Source: an uncultured Eubacteriales bacterium
GTDB lineage: Bacteria; Bacillota; Clostridia; Oscillospirales; Acutalibacteraceae
Direction: 5' to 3'
Length of the DNA: 22,710 nucleotides
Assembly (NCBI GenBank): GCA_934444895.1
Contig: CAKSDA010000012.1
Span: 1-22,710, forward strand
This document shows positions 1 to 5,983 of this stretch, piece by piece; position 1 is the stretch's first letter; every line of letters begins with the position of its first letter. The position numbers and the translations under genes were made by a program. The notes beneath the pieces were generated by a model. That model saw only the letters and a list, made by a program, of their open reading frames with translations, ran no database searches and was not told the origin of the DNA.

Positions 1-21
1 TATTGTGCGCGTGGCGCGCTT
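1..21. repeat. Short direct repeat, left copy (end of an intergenic repeat element)
   Basis: These 21 bases, with core ATTGTGCGCGTGGCGCGC, recur exactly and in the same orientation at 3342-3362. There they form the right end of a longer intergenic element. The core is GC-rich and partly self-complementary (GCGC...GCGC), unlike the AT-rich surroundings. The left part of this copy probably lies outside the window. Confidence 0.7.
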
Positions 22-47
22 ATCGGTTGTCGGTTTGTGTTAGGCAT

Positions 48-77
48 AAAAAAAAGATCCTTTTAAGGATCTTTTTT
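48..77 (-). terminator. Intrinsic terminator after the DeoR regulator (bidirectional form)
   Basis: The inverted repeat AAGATCCTT/AAGGATCTT is flanked by A-runs on the left and T-runs on the right. On the minus strand the stem is followed by eight T residues, so it should end the deoR-family transcript that stops about 100 bases away. The symmetry means it could also end a rightward transcript entering from outside the window. Confidence 0.75.
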
Positions 78-113
78 TATTTGTATTTTTAAAACATGTC
101 TTGTTTTACTCGA

Positions 114-165
114 CGGCTTCCTTTACACAAGGGAGCCTATGATTTGTACAAACCGGAGACTATAC
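114..165. repeat. Intergenic hairpin repeat, copy next to the regulator
   Basis: The core GGCTTCCTTTACACAAGGG continues into AGCC, giving a stem of nine pairs (one of them G-U) around TACAC, followed by TTGTACAAACC. The same arrangement, diverged, is at 3268-3308, where TTTACACATGGGAGGCT is followed by TTGTGCAGACC. Similar CTTTACACAAGGGAGGC motifs are, from general knowledge, common between genes in Ruminococcaceae. The exact ends are uncertain. Confidence 0.55.
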
Positions 166-178
166 CCTTGGTGTTGAT

Positions 179-868
179 TTATTCCGAAATTATTCCGCTG
201 ATTTCGGTTTCGCGGCACAGGATATTAGGCGAGCGCTTGCCAAATTTTCCACTGTCGCACAAAAAATATTTAAGCTCGGAATTGCCGAGAACGATCCGTC
301 TTATATGCGTTTCCTCAGCGGAATAATCAGATATTATGCCGTCCGAAAAGCCGCTTGACGAAAAGAAAAAGTAATCGTAATACACCTTTTGTGCCATGCT
401 GATTGTGTATTCCCCGGTAAAGACCTTTGAGGTCGCATTATAAAATCCGCCGAGGCAATACACATCCTTCACGCCGTACTTCGCTAATATGTCGCACAGA
501 CGAGCACTGTAGGTATATATTGTAATATGCTTTTTATCGGCGAGGTAGGGCGCCATATGCAAACTTGTGGAAGATGCATCAATAAAAATGGTGGAGTTTT
601 CTTTTATCAGTTCCGCTGCTTTTTTTGCTATTGCGTCTTTTTGACGATGGTTTTTCTGCAGCCGCATTTCAATAGGGGTGTTTATATTGTCCTTTTTAAG
701 CTCTGCACCACCGTAGCTGCGTACCACAAGCCCCATATGCTCAAGCTCCGCAAGCTGTCTGCGAACGGTGGATTCACTTGCATATACCGTCCGTGCAATA
801 TATTTCACAGTTGCATAGCCGCTTTCCTCGATTATTTTAAGCAGTCTGTCAATTTGTTCTTCCTTCAT
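179..868 (-). CDS. DeoR-family transcriptional regulator
   Basis: This is a cytoplasmic DNA-binding repressor/activator of 229 residues. The N-terminal winged helix-turn-helix (about residues 5-56) carries the DeoR signature ASESTVRRQLAELEHMGLV followed by R-S-Y-G-G-A. Residues about 70-229 form the sugar-phosphate-sensing domain (DeoRC), with IDASSTS near residue 95. The ATG at 868 has GGGAG six bases upstream. The gene is divergent from the glycerol-1-phosphate dehydrogenase and probably controls it, with a phosphorylated sugar or polyol as effector; the effector is inference. The family is usually about 250 residues. This one ends shortly after the conserved I-x-x-I-I-(S/T) strand, close to a repeat element, so the last helix or strand may be missing. 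The protein is probably still functional. Confidence 0.85.
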   Translation of the reverse strand: MKEEQIDRLLKIIEESGYATVKYIARTVYASESTVRRQLAELEHMGLVVRSYGGAELKKDNINTPIEMRLQKNHRQKDAIAKKAAELIKENSTIFIDASSTSLHMAPYLADKKHITIYTYSARLCDILAKYGVKDVYCLGGFYNATSKVFTGEYTISMAQKVYYDYFFFSSSGFSDGIISDYSAEETHIRRIVLGNSELKYFLCDSGKFGKRSPNILCRETEISGIISE

Positions 869-900
869 AAATTACTCCCAATCGATCAAAAATGTGCACA

Positions 901-945
901 TATAATGCGCGTTTTGCTCGATTTAAATGATTTTTTTGCATTATA
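901..945. promoter_or_regulatory. Inverted TATAATGC repeat, candidate DeoR operator and leftward promoter
   Basis: TATAATGC at 901-908 is matched exactly by GCATTATA at 938-945, with 29 bases between the arms. It lies in the 311-base gap between the divergent regulator and dehydrogenase genes. The right arm read on the minus strand gives TATAAT, a possible -10 for the regulator, although no convincing -35 precedes it. Operator function is inference from the symmetry and position. Confidence 0.4.
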
Positions 946-956
946 AGCGCCAATTA

Positions 957-984
957 TTGCGTATTCGCGCACTTATGTTATAAT
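957..984 (+). promoter_or_regulatory. Promoter for the glycerol-1-phosphate dehydrogenase operon
   Basis: A perfect -10 TATAAT at 979-984 sits 16 bases after a weak -35-like TTGCGT at 957-962. Transcription would begin near 991, leaving a leader of about 190 bases before the ATG at 1180. A GCG-rich stretch around the -35 (GCGTATTCGCGC) could be part of a regulator site. Confidence 0.5.
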
Positions 985-990
985 ATTATC

Positions 991-1179
991 ATAAAAAAAT
1001 GTTGAGGTCAAGAATATTATTAGGCATTGTAAACCGAAGCTTTTTGCCCTTGATTCCGACAAAAAATTACGGCGAGAGCGAAAACGACAAATCGCAAATT
1101 TTCCCAATTTCGGTTTGAAAAGATAAACAATTATTTGGATTTCCCGAAAATAATGAAGAGATATACGGAGGAATAAAAA
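991..1179 (+). promoter_or_regulatory. Long 5' leader with competing hairpins
   Basis: The leader contains AAACCGAA at 1031-1038, TTCGGTTT at 1109-1116 and CCGAAA at 1144-1149. The middle element can pair perfectly with either the upstream (8 bp) or the downstream (6 bp) element but not both, as in attenuators and riboswitches. No U-tract follows either hairpin and neither covers the GGAGGA at 1167-1172. It matches no riboswitch class that I recognise. A 39-codon reading frame (999-1118) has no ribosome binding site. Confidence 0.3.
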
Positions 1180-2349
1180 ATGATTGAAAGAAGATGCAGC
1201 TGTGAAATGGGCATGCACCGCGCACCGATTGAAAAATGTATAATAGAAAGCGGAGCTGTAAACCGTTTGCCCGAATTACTCAAAGATTACAATAAGGTAT
1301 ATATGGTATGCGATGAAAATACATACCACGTTTTGGGTAAAAAAGCGGAGCATATATTAAAATCATCCGGCAAATTCTCACACAAGCATATTTTAAATGA
1401 CGAAGTTCTGCCGGACGCGCGGAGTATCGGCGATGTGCTTATACACTTAAACGATCCAAAAGCGGATTCAGATATTTTTAAATATTCGCCGCAGCCCGAT
1501 TTTATTTTGGGCGTAGGCTCGGGTGTTGTGAACGATATTTGCAGGGTGGTTTCCTACCGTTTGGGTCTGCCTTACGGAATTGCGGGAACTGCGCCCTCTA
1601 TGGACGGATATGCTTCCGCAGGATCGCCTACATTGTTTGACGGCACAAAGGCAACAATTAAATGCACCACGCCGAAATATATTATAGCCGATCTCGATGT
1701 TATGAAAGACGCACCGTTTGATATGCTGCTTTCAGGCATAGGCGATATGTTCGGAAAATACACGGGAATACTCGACTGGGAACTGGCGCGCGATTATAAC
1801 GGCGATTATTACTGCACGGAAATTGCCGATGAAGTGATAGCAGCTACCGATAAATGTATGAAAAACGGCTATGATATTAAATCGCGAAGTACCGATTGCA
1901 TAAAAAACATAATGGAAGGCTTTTTGGTAACAGGCCTTGGAATGGCATTTACCGGTAATTCGCGTCCGGCTTCCGGCTCTGAGCACATAGTGGCACATGT
2001 GTGGGAGCTTGAAAGCGTTGAAATGGGCGAAAGGCCGAATCTGCATGGGCTTGAGGTCTGCGAGGCTACGAGAATAGTTGCAGATATGTACCGTCTGCTT
2101 TATACCGAAACAGACGATGAGCATTTAAAATCGCTTATTAAAAGGTATCTGCCGTATTTTGATAAAATCGAAGAATTCTGCAATAAAATGAATATGCCGA
2201 ATGTTACAACCGATTATGATACAATTTATAAGGCTATAAAGCGTGCGTTGAGCTTGCGTGACAGATATACTATTCTGTTTTATCTGCGTGATAAGGGTCT
2301 GCTTGACCGCTATGCGGATTACGCGGCAAAAAATTTCTCGAAAGGATAG
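1180..2349 (+). CDS. araM: Glycerol-1-phosphate dehydrogenase, AraM/EgsA type
   Basis: This cytoplasmic enzyme reduces DHAP to sn-glycerol-1-phosphate with NAD(P)H. It has 389 residues and belongs to the iron-dependent alcohol dehydrogenase/dehydroquinate synthase fold. The nucleotide-binding GVGSGVVND is at 111-119 and the family block GTAPSMDGYASAGSP at 136-150. The likely metal ligands are D189 (in GIGD), H269 (in SEHI) and H289 (in LHG). GGAGGA lies seven bases before the ATG. In Bacillus subtilis AraM is a Ni-dependent G1P dehydrogenase of the ara operon whose partner araL encodes a HAD phosphatase. The same pairing occurs here, with the phosphatase starting four bases after this stop. 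The stereochemistry makes it an archaeal-type lipid precursor enzyme; its use here (lipid, glycerol or a sugar side reaction) is unknown. Confidence 0.88.
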   Translation: MIERRCSCEMGMHRAPIEKCIIESGAVNRLPELLKDYNKVYMVCDENTYHVLGKKAEHILKSSGKFSHKHILNDEVLPDARSIGDVLIHLNDPKADSDIFKYSPQPDFILGVGSGVVNDICRVVSYRLGLPYGIAGTAPSMDGYASAGSPTLFDGTKATIKCTTPKYIIADLDVMKDAPFDMLLSGIGDMFGKYTGILDWELARDYNGDYYCTEIADEVIAATDKCMKNGYDIKSRSTDCIKNIMEGFLVTGLGMAFTGNSRPASGSEHIVAHVWELESVEMGERPNLHGLEVCEATRIVADMYRLLYTETDDEHLKSLIKRYLPYFDKIEEFCNKMNMPNVTTDYDTIYKAIKRALSLRDRYTILFYLRDKGLLDRYADYAAKNFSKG

Positions 2350-2353
2350 GCTG

Positions 2354-3148
2354 ATGAAAACAGACTGTTTTGAAAACATAAAGCTCTTCCTTTTTGATAT
2401 GGACGGCACACTGTATATTGGCAGCCGACTTTTCGATTTTACCGAAGATTTGCTGTCATCGATAAAAAGAGCGGGGAAAAAGTATCTTTTTATAACAAAC
2501 AATTCCTCAAAAGGGGTGAATGCCTATGTTGAAAAGCTCACCCGGCTCGGTATTAAGGCGACAACCGAGGATTTTCTTACTTCATCACAGGCAACAGCTT
2601 GGTATTTAAAGAAGAATTATTCCGGCAAAAAACTTTATGTATGTGGAACAGAATCGCTGAAAGCGGAGTTTAGAGAAAATGGCTTTGAAATAACCGATGA
2701 TACTGAAAAGGTCGAGTGCATAGTAATGGGATTTGATACCGAGCTTACCTTTAAAAAGCTTGACGATGTATCCAAAATGCTTTGCACTAAAGATTTGCCA
2801 TATATTGCTACTAATCCTGATTTTGTGTGTCCGACGGAATACGGCAGCGTGCCGGATTGCGGCAGCGTGTGCGATATGATTTACAATGCAACGGGTAAAA
2901 AACCGTTTGTTATAGGCAAGCCCTCGCCGCTTATGATAAAACTTGCTATGGAAAAAGAAAAATGTACTCCTCAGGAAACTGCCGTTATAGGCGACAGAAT
3001 TTACACCGATATTAAAAGCGGACTTAACGCAGGCGCGCTATCTGTGCTTGTTATGAGCGGGGAGACCACGCCCGCAATTCTGAGTAGCTGCGATGATAAA
3101 CCCGATATTGTGCTTGAAAACGCAGGACAAATAATGCGGAAATATTAA
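2354..3148 (+). CDS. HAD-IIA sugar/polyol phosphatase, AraL/NagD-like
   Basis: This is a 264-residue cytoplasmic HAD superfamily phosphatase, subclass IIA. Motif I is LFDMDGTLY (nucleophile D15, acid/base D17). Motif II is ITNNSS, and motifs III/IV are the K of FVIGKPSP and GDRIYTDI. A C2-type cap lies between motifs II and III. The frame is open further upstream, but the ATG at 2354 is preferred. AAAGGA lies about eight bases before it, and the protein then begins just before the first beta strand, as usual in the family. The gene is translationally close to the G1P dehydrogenase. AraL of B. subtilis is a promiscuous sugar-phosphate phosphatase. By context this one may act on G1P or a related polyol phosphate, but that is inference. 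Confidence 0.85.
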   Translation: MKTDCFENIKLFLFDMDGTLYIGSRLFDFTEDLLSSIKRAGKKYLFITNNSSKGVNAYVEKLTRLGIKATTEDFLTSSQATAWYLKKNYSGKKLYVCGTESLKAEFRENGFEITDDTEKVECIVMGFDTELTFKKLDDVSKMLCTKDLPYIATNPDFVCPTEYGSVPDCGSVCDMIYNATGKKPFVIGKPSPLMIKLAMEKEKCTPQETAVIGDRIYTDIKSGLNAGALSVLVMSGETTPAILSSCDDKPDIVLENAGQIMRKY

Positions 3149-3216
3149 TAGTATGCAAAGAACTGCTGTCCATCGGTTTGACCGGGGTCAGCAGTTCTTT
3201 GCATACAGATATTAAT
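3144..3216. repeat. Long perfect inverted repeat after the HAD phosphatase gene
   Basis: GTATGCAAAGAACTGCTG at 3151-3168 is matched perfectly by its reverse complement at 3189-3206 (18 bp). The loop contains a smaller CGGT-TTG-ACCG stem. Outside a three-base bulge, ATTAATA (3144-3150) pairs with TATTAAT (3210-3216). The outer arm overlaps the stop codon of the phosphatase gene. No U-tract follows on either strand, so it is not a standard intrinsic terminator. A factor-dependent or RNA-stability role, or a small mobile repeat, are alternatives. Confidence 0.7.
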
Positions 3217-3242
3217 TTTCTGATTAATTTAAGTCCATAACA

Positions 3243-3362
3243 ACCCCTCCGTCTCGCTATGTAAGTCACCTTTCTTTACACATGGGAGGCTATTTTTGTG
3301 CAGACCAATTTGTTTAATTCGATATTTGCGGGCTCTTTTGCTATTGTGCGCGTGGCGCGCTT
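3243..3362. repeat. Intergenic repeat element, right-hand copy
   Basis: The element runs from CCCTCCGTCTCGCTATG through TTTACACATGGGAGGCT and TTGTGCAGACC to the GC-rich end ATTGTGCGCGTGGCGCGC. That end is identical to bases 1-21, and the middle resembles 120-160. No reading frame was found in it. It looks like a short non-coding interspersed repeat (MITE- or REP-like). Together with the hairpin at 3144-3216 it fills the 305-base gap 3149-3453. Confidence 0.6.
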
Positions 3363-3390
3363 CATATGATATGATATTATAATTATATTT

Positions 3391-3453
3391 GGCTCTTTTA
3401 AGAGCAAAATACGCTTTTATTTTGTAATGATTCCATCGGAACTATTACAAAAT
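3391..3453 (-). terminator. Hairpins downstream of the GH25 gene
   Basis: ATTTTGTAAT (3419-3428) pairs perfectly with ATTACAAAAT (3444-3453), with an inner TTCC/GGAA. It begins right at the stop codon of the lysozyme gene. A second stem, GCTCTT/AAGAGC, follows at 3392-3405. The sequence after each stem on the minus strand is A-rich, not T-rich, so termination efficiency is uncertain. Confidence 0.5.
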
Positions 3454-4950
3454 TTATTTTTTTATCCATATGTTAAGGTCAACCTTGCCGGAAATTCCAC
3501 CGACACTGCCTGAATCGGAATACTGCCAATATTTATATTCAACATCGCTTACCTTGTTTTGATTTTCGGTATAATAGGCGATCCAAAGTTCAACCGATGC
3601 CAGTCTTTTCGGCTCCAAAAGATTTTTGTAATACCAATGTCCGGTATAAAGCCCGCCTTTGCGACCGGCTTTTTTTACGGTTTCCAAAAACGCCAGCACA
3701 TTGTCGGTTCTTTCCGCCTTTGTAAGCCCTGCGACCCGGTCACTTTTATGTTCGCAATCTATAATCACAGGCAATTCCAGGGTGTATCCCTTTATTGCTT
3801 CTAAAACCAAATTCGCTTCCTGAACTGCCTCGGTAACATTTTTGGCAACGGAATAAAAATATACTCCACACTGAATTCCTGCCTTTTTTGCTCCGTCCAG
3901 GTTTTTCTTAAAGTTAGGATCAAGGCACAGCTTTCCTTCTTCTCCGTAGCCCCTGTATCCGACGCGTATAAAGGCAAACTCTATTCCACTTGCCTTAACC
4001 TTATTCCAGTTAATGTTTCCCTGCCAGTAAGAAACATCTATTCCGGCCGAGGAATCCTTAACACCGCTGCTTTCATTAAAATGATATCTTATTCCGTCTA
4101 TAACCTTCCAGCCTTTTAAAGGCTTGCCGTCTAAATAGTAATATGTTTTACCGGCAAGGGTTGTCCATCCGTTATAATCTGTTTTACTGCTTTCGGATGA
4201 AGCAGGTGTTGTACCGGATTCGTTTTTTCCCTTTTCAACAATTTTTGAATATTTAGAAATTATCCAGGCTTCCTTGCCTTTAAAGTTTATCTTGTACCAC
4301 TTTTGGCCGGCGCTGTCATTTTTTTCGCCTAAATATAAAAATTCATCATTTTTGTTTGCCGAACCCAGCACTTTTGTCCCGCTTGTGGTAGGATTGTCTC
4401 TTACATTAACATTGCTTCCGATAACTACAACATACTTGGTTTTTTCCGTTGTCGGAGCTTTTGATGACACCGAATCCGGCGCCTTTGAAGAAACCCCTGT
4501 ACTCGGATTACTTGACGGCTTTGTTGTAATTTCCTCCAGTTTTTTGTCACCTGATCCTGCCTTGTCGGAATCAACATTCTTTTTAACGGTGTTTGCCGCA
4601 TCTTCTTTTTTTACATACTTGTATTCCGGCGCGGTGAATACATTACCGGTTGAAGGTTTTATTTCAGCCTCTTTTTTATTTACCTTAGCCATAATCGAAG
4701 CGGTTCTTTCCGCCTGCTCGGCAGAGCTTAAAATTTCCTCGGACGACTCCTCAAAACTGCTTTCGAAATCCTCTGAAGCATAGTTTTCACTTTCAAATTC
4801 CGAGCTGTACACCGAAGCGTTTGCGGTTTTTTTAATACTTCCCGTTCCGGAGAATACAAAAAACAGTATTCCGAATACAAGACACAGAATCACCGCTGCC
4901 GATATAATTATAATACCTACGGGCTGTTTGCCGCTGTCCCTGAAATGCAA
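3454..4950 (-). CDS. Membrane-anchored GH25 lysozyme with SH3 and cell-wall-binding segments
   Basis: This muramidase probably cuts the MurNAc-GlcNAc beta-1,4 bond of peptidoglycan from the outer face of the membrane. Positions are numbered from the upstream ATG at 4983: a membrane helix at about 22-45; a Ser/Glu- then Lys/Thr/Pro-rich linker at 50-180; a bacterial SH3 domain at about 184-249 (NVNVRDNPTTSGTKVLG); a choline/glucan-binding-like repeat at 272-304 (two GW motifs); and GH25 at 313-509. The catalytic residues sit in GIDVSYWQG (D316) and VIIDCEH (D409, E411), and the C-terminus ends in the typical Y-W-Q-Y...V-D-L-N-I-W block. The TTG at 4950 (498 residues) is preferred because GGAGGGGGAG lies six bases before it. 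The ATG at 4983 has no ribosome binding site and coincides with the predicted transcription start. Confidence 0.9.
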   Translation of the reverse strand: MHFRDSGKQPVGIIIISAAVILCLVFGILFFVFSGTGSIKKTANASVYSSEFESENYASEDFESSFEESSEEILSSAEQAERTASIMAKVNKKEAEIKPSTGNVFTAPEYKYVKKEDAANTVKKNVDSDKAGSGDKKLEEITTKPSSNPSTGVSSKAPDSVSSKAPTTEKTKYVVVIGSNVNVRDNPTTSGTKVLGSANKNDEFLYLGEKNDSAGQKWYKINFKGKEAWIISKYSKIVEKGKNESGTTPASSESSKTDYNGWTTLAGKTYYYLDGKPLKGWKVIDGIRYHFNESSGVKDSSAGIDVSYWQGNINWNKVKASGIEFAFIRVGYRGYGEEGKLCLDPNFKKNLDGAKKAGIQCGVYFYSVAKNVTEAVQEANLVLEAIKGYTLELPVIIDCEHKSDRVAGLTKAERTDNVLAFLETVKKAGRKGGLYTGHWYYKNLLEPKRLASVELWIAYYTENQNKVSDVEYKYWQYSDSGSVGGISGKVDLNIWIKK

Positions 4951-4989
4951 ATCGTGCTCCCCCTCCACAAAATGTATTTCCATATAAAC

Positions 4990-5018
4990 ATTATATTTTA
5001 ATCTGCTTTTTTCTTCAA
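4990..5018 (-). promoter_or_regulatory. Promoter of the GH25 gene
   Basis: On the minus strand, TTGAAG (5018-5013) is followed 17 bases later by a perfect TATAAT (4995-4990). The start of transcription should be near 4983. This makes the lysozyme gene its own transcription unit, separate from the trmK operon, and argues for a downstream start codon. Confidence 0.7.
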
Positions 5019-5034
5019 TAGTAAATTTATGGAT

Positions 5035-5068
5035 TTAAAAAAGCGGGGTATTTTTATTTTCCGCTTTT
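5035..5068 (-). terminator. Intrinsic terminator after trmK
   Basis: On the minus strand an eight-base-pair stem AAAAGCGG/CCGCTTTT with a 14-base loop is followed by a T-run. It lies between the trmK stop and the GH25 promoter, closing the glycolytic operon. Confidence 0.75.
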
Positions 5069-5075
5069 ATATTTT

Positions 5076-5771
5076 TTAACCTTTTACTTTTAAGCTGCAG
5101 ATTTCTTTTATCTCTTTAGAAGCCTCTGAAAGCTCCTTTAAAAGTTCCGCGCGATTTTGAACATTTGAAATGCTTAAAATGCATTTGTCTATTACCCTAA
5201 GGCGCCTTTTTATGAAATACTCGGCCGCCGCGTCTTTTCTCTCCCACAGTCTGCCTATGTATTTTAAACTTCCTGATATTTTTATTTTATTGCCGCAATA
5301 GCGCGCCTTCATAACGGTGTATATACGGCCTTTTGAAAAGACCGCCTTTTCCGAAATAATCTCAAATCCGTTAAAATATAAAAACTCTCTTAGTCTGTCA
5401 TCGCATGACATGGGCTGCAAAACAACGGTGTACCGGTCGTTTTTTATCCAGTCGGCATTTGCCAGTATTTCCGCAATGGTTTCTCCGCCCATTCCGGCAA
5501 CAGAGACTGCCGTACATTCATTAAAGGAAACCTTTTCAAGCCCGTTTGAAAGTCTAAGTTCAATTTTGTCCGAAACGCCGTTTTGCATAATGTTTTTTCT
5601 GGCAACATCGAGCGGTCCGCTTGCTATATCCATTGCAATGACCTTTTTTGCAAGTCCGTTTTTAATAAGATATATAGGAAGAAAGGCATGGTCGGTACCA
5701 ACATCGACCACTGCCTTTTGTTCTCCTAAAAGTTCTGCCACCGAAAGAAGTCTCGGATCTAAATTATGCAT
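5076..5771 (-). CDS. trmK: tRNA (adenine(22)-N1)-methyltransferase TrmK
   Basis: This cytoplasmic enzyme transfers a methyl group from SAM to N1 of A22 in the tRNA D-loop. It has 231 residues. The Rossmann SAM motif DVGTDHAFLPIYL is at 23-35, the acidic ribose-binding AMDI at 46-49 and the family signature SVAGMGGETI at 90-99. A basic helical C-terminal domain of about 80 residues follows. The ATG at 5771 overlaps the upstream DUF1858 stop by eight bases, suggesting translational coupling. A TTG at 5783 would add four residues, and neither start has a strong ribosome binding site. In many Firmicutes trmK sits beside a NIF3-like gene; here it is the last gene of a glycolytic operon. Confidence 0.88.
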   Translation of the reverse strand: MHNLDPRLLSVAELLGEQKAVVDVGTDHAFLPIYLIKNGLAKKVIAMDIASGPLDVARKNIMQNGVSDKIELRLSNGLEKVSFNECTAVSVAGMGGETIAEILANADWIKNDRYTVVLQPMSCDDRLREFLYFNGFEIISEKAVFSKGRIYTVMKARYCGNKIKISGSLKYIGRLWERKDAAAEYFIKRRLRVIDKCILSISNVQNRAELLKELSEASKEIKEICSLKVKG

Positions 5772-5970
5772 TTTTTGCAGCAAAATGCTTGTTAAGCTTT
5801 TCTACCAACTCGTCCGCGTCAGTTCCGTGAACCGCACAAGCTTCCGCAATGGTTTCCCCGCGCGAAGCCGGGCAACCCAGACAATGCATTCCTATTTCAA
5901 AAAAATACTCCGCAGTTTCGCGATCGGCGTCAAGAATATCGCCGATAACCGATTCTCTTGTTACTGTCAT
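5764..5970 (-). CDS. DUF1858 CxxC protein (prismane-associated type)
   Basis: This is a 68-residue protein of the DUF1858 family, related to the small domain named hybrid-cluster-associated disulfide protein (TIGR03980). It opens with a helix (about 1-28) and has the signature GMHCLGCPAS with C30 and C33 as a redox-type CxxC, and C45 as a third cysteine. No signal or membrane segment is present, so it is probably cytoplasmic. AAGGAGAG lies seven bases before the ATG. It begins 13 bases after the gpmI stop and overlaps trmK, so it is co-transcribed with pgk-tpiA-gpmI. Its biochemical role is not established. A thiol, metal or Fe-S related function is inferred from the CxxC only. Confidence 0.8.
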   Translation of the reverse strand: MTVTRESVIGDILDADRETAEYFFEIGMHCLGCPASRGETIAEACAVHGTDADELVEKLNKHFAAKNA

Positions 5971-5983
5971 AAAAATCTCTCCT

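Noticed and set aside
999..1118. A 39-codon open reading frame in the araM leader, starting ATGTTGAGG
   Set aside because: No ribosome binding site precedes it, it has no recognisable features, and it overlaps the pairing elements of the leader.
2258..2353. N-terminal extension of the HAD phosphatase overlapping the araM 3' end
   Set aside because: It is hydrophobic/basic sequence produced by reading araM out of frame; the ATG at 2354 has a ribosome binding site.
1732..2502. Long antisense frames opposite araM and the HAD gene, and similar frames opposite pgk, gpmI, rqcH and ftsK
   Set aside because: They have atypical composition, no ribosome binding sites and no domain similarity, and lie opposite well-supported genes.
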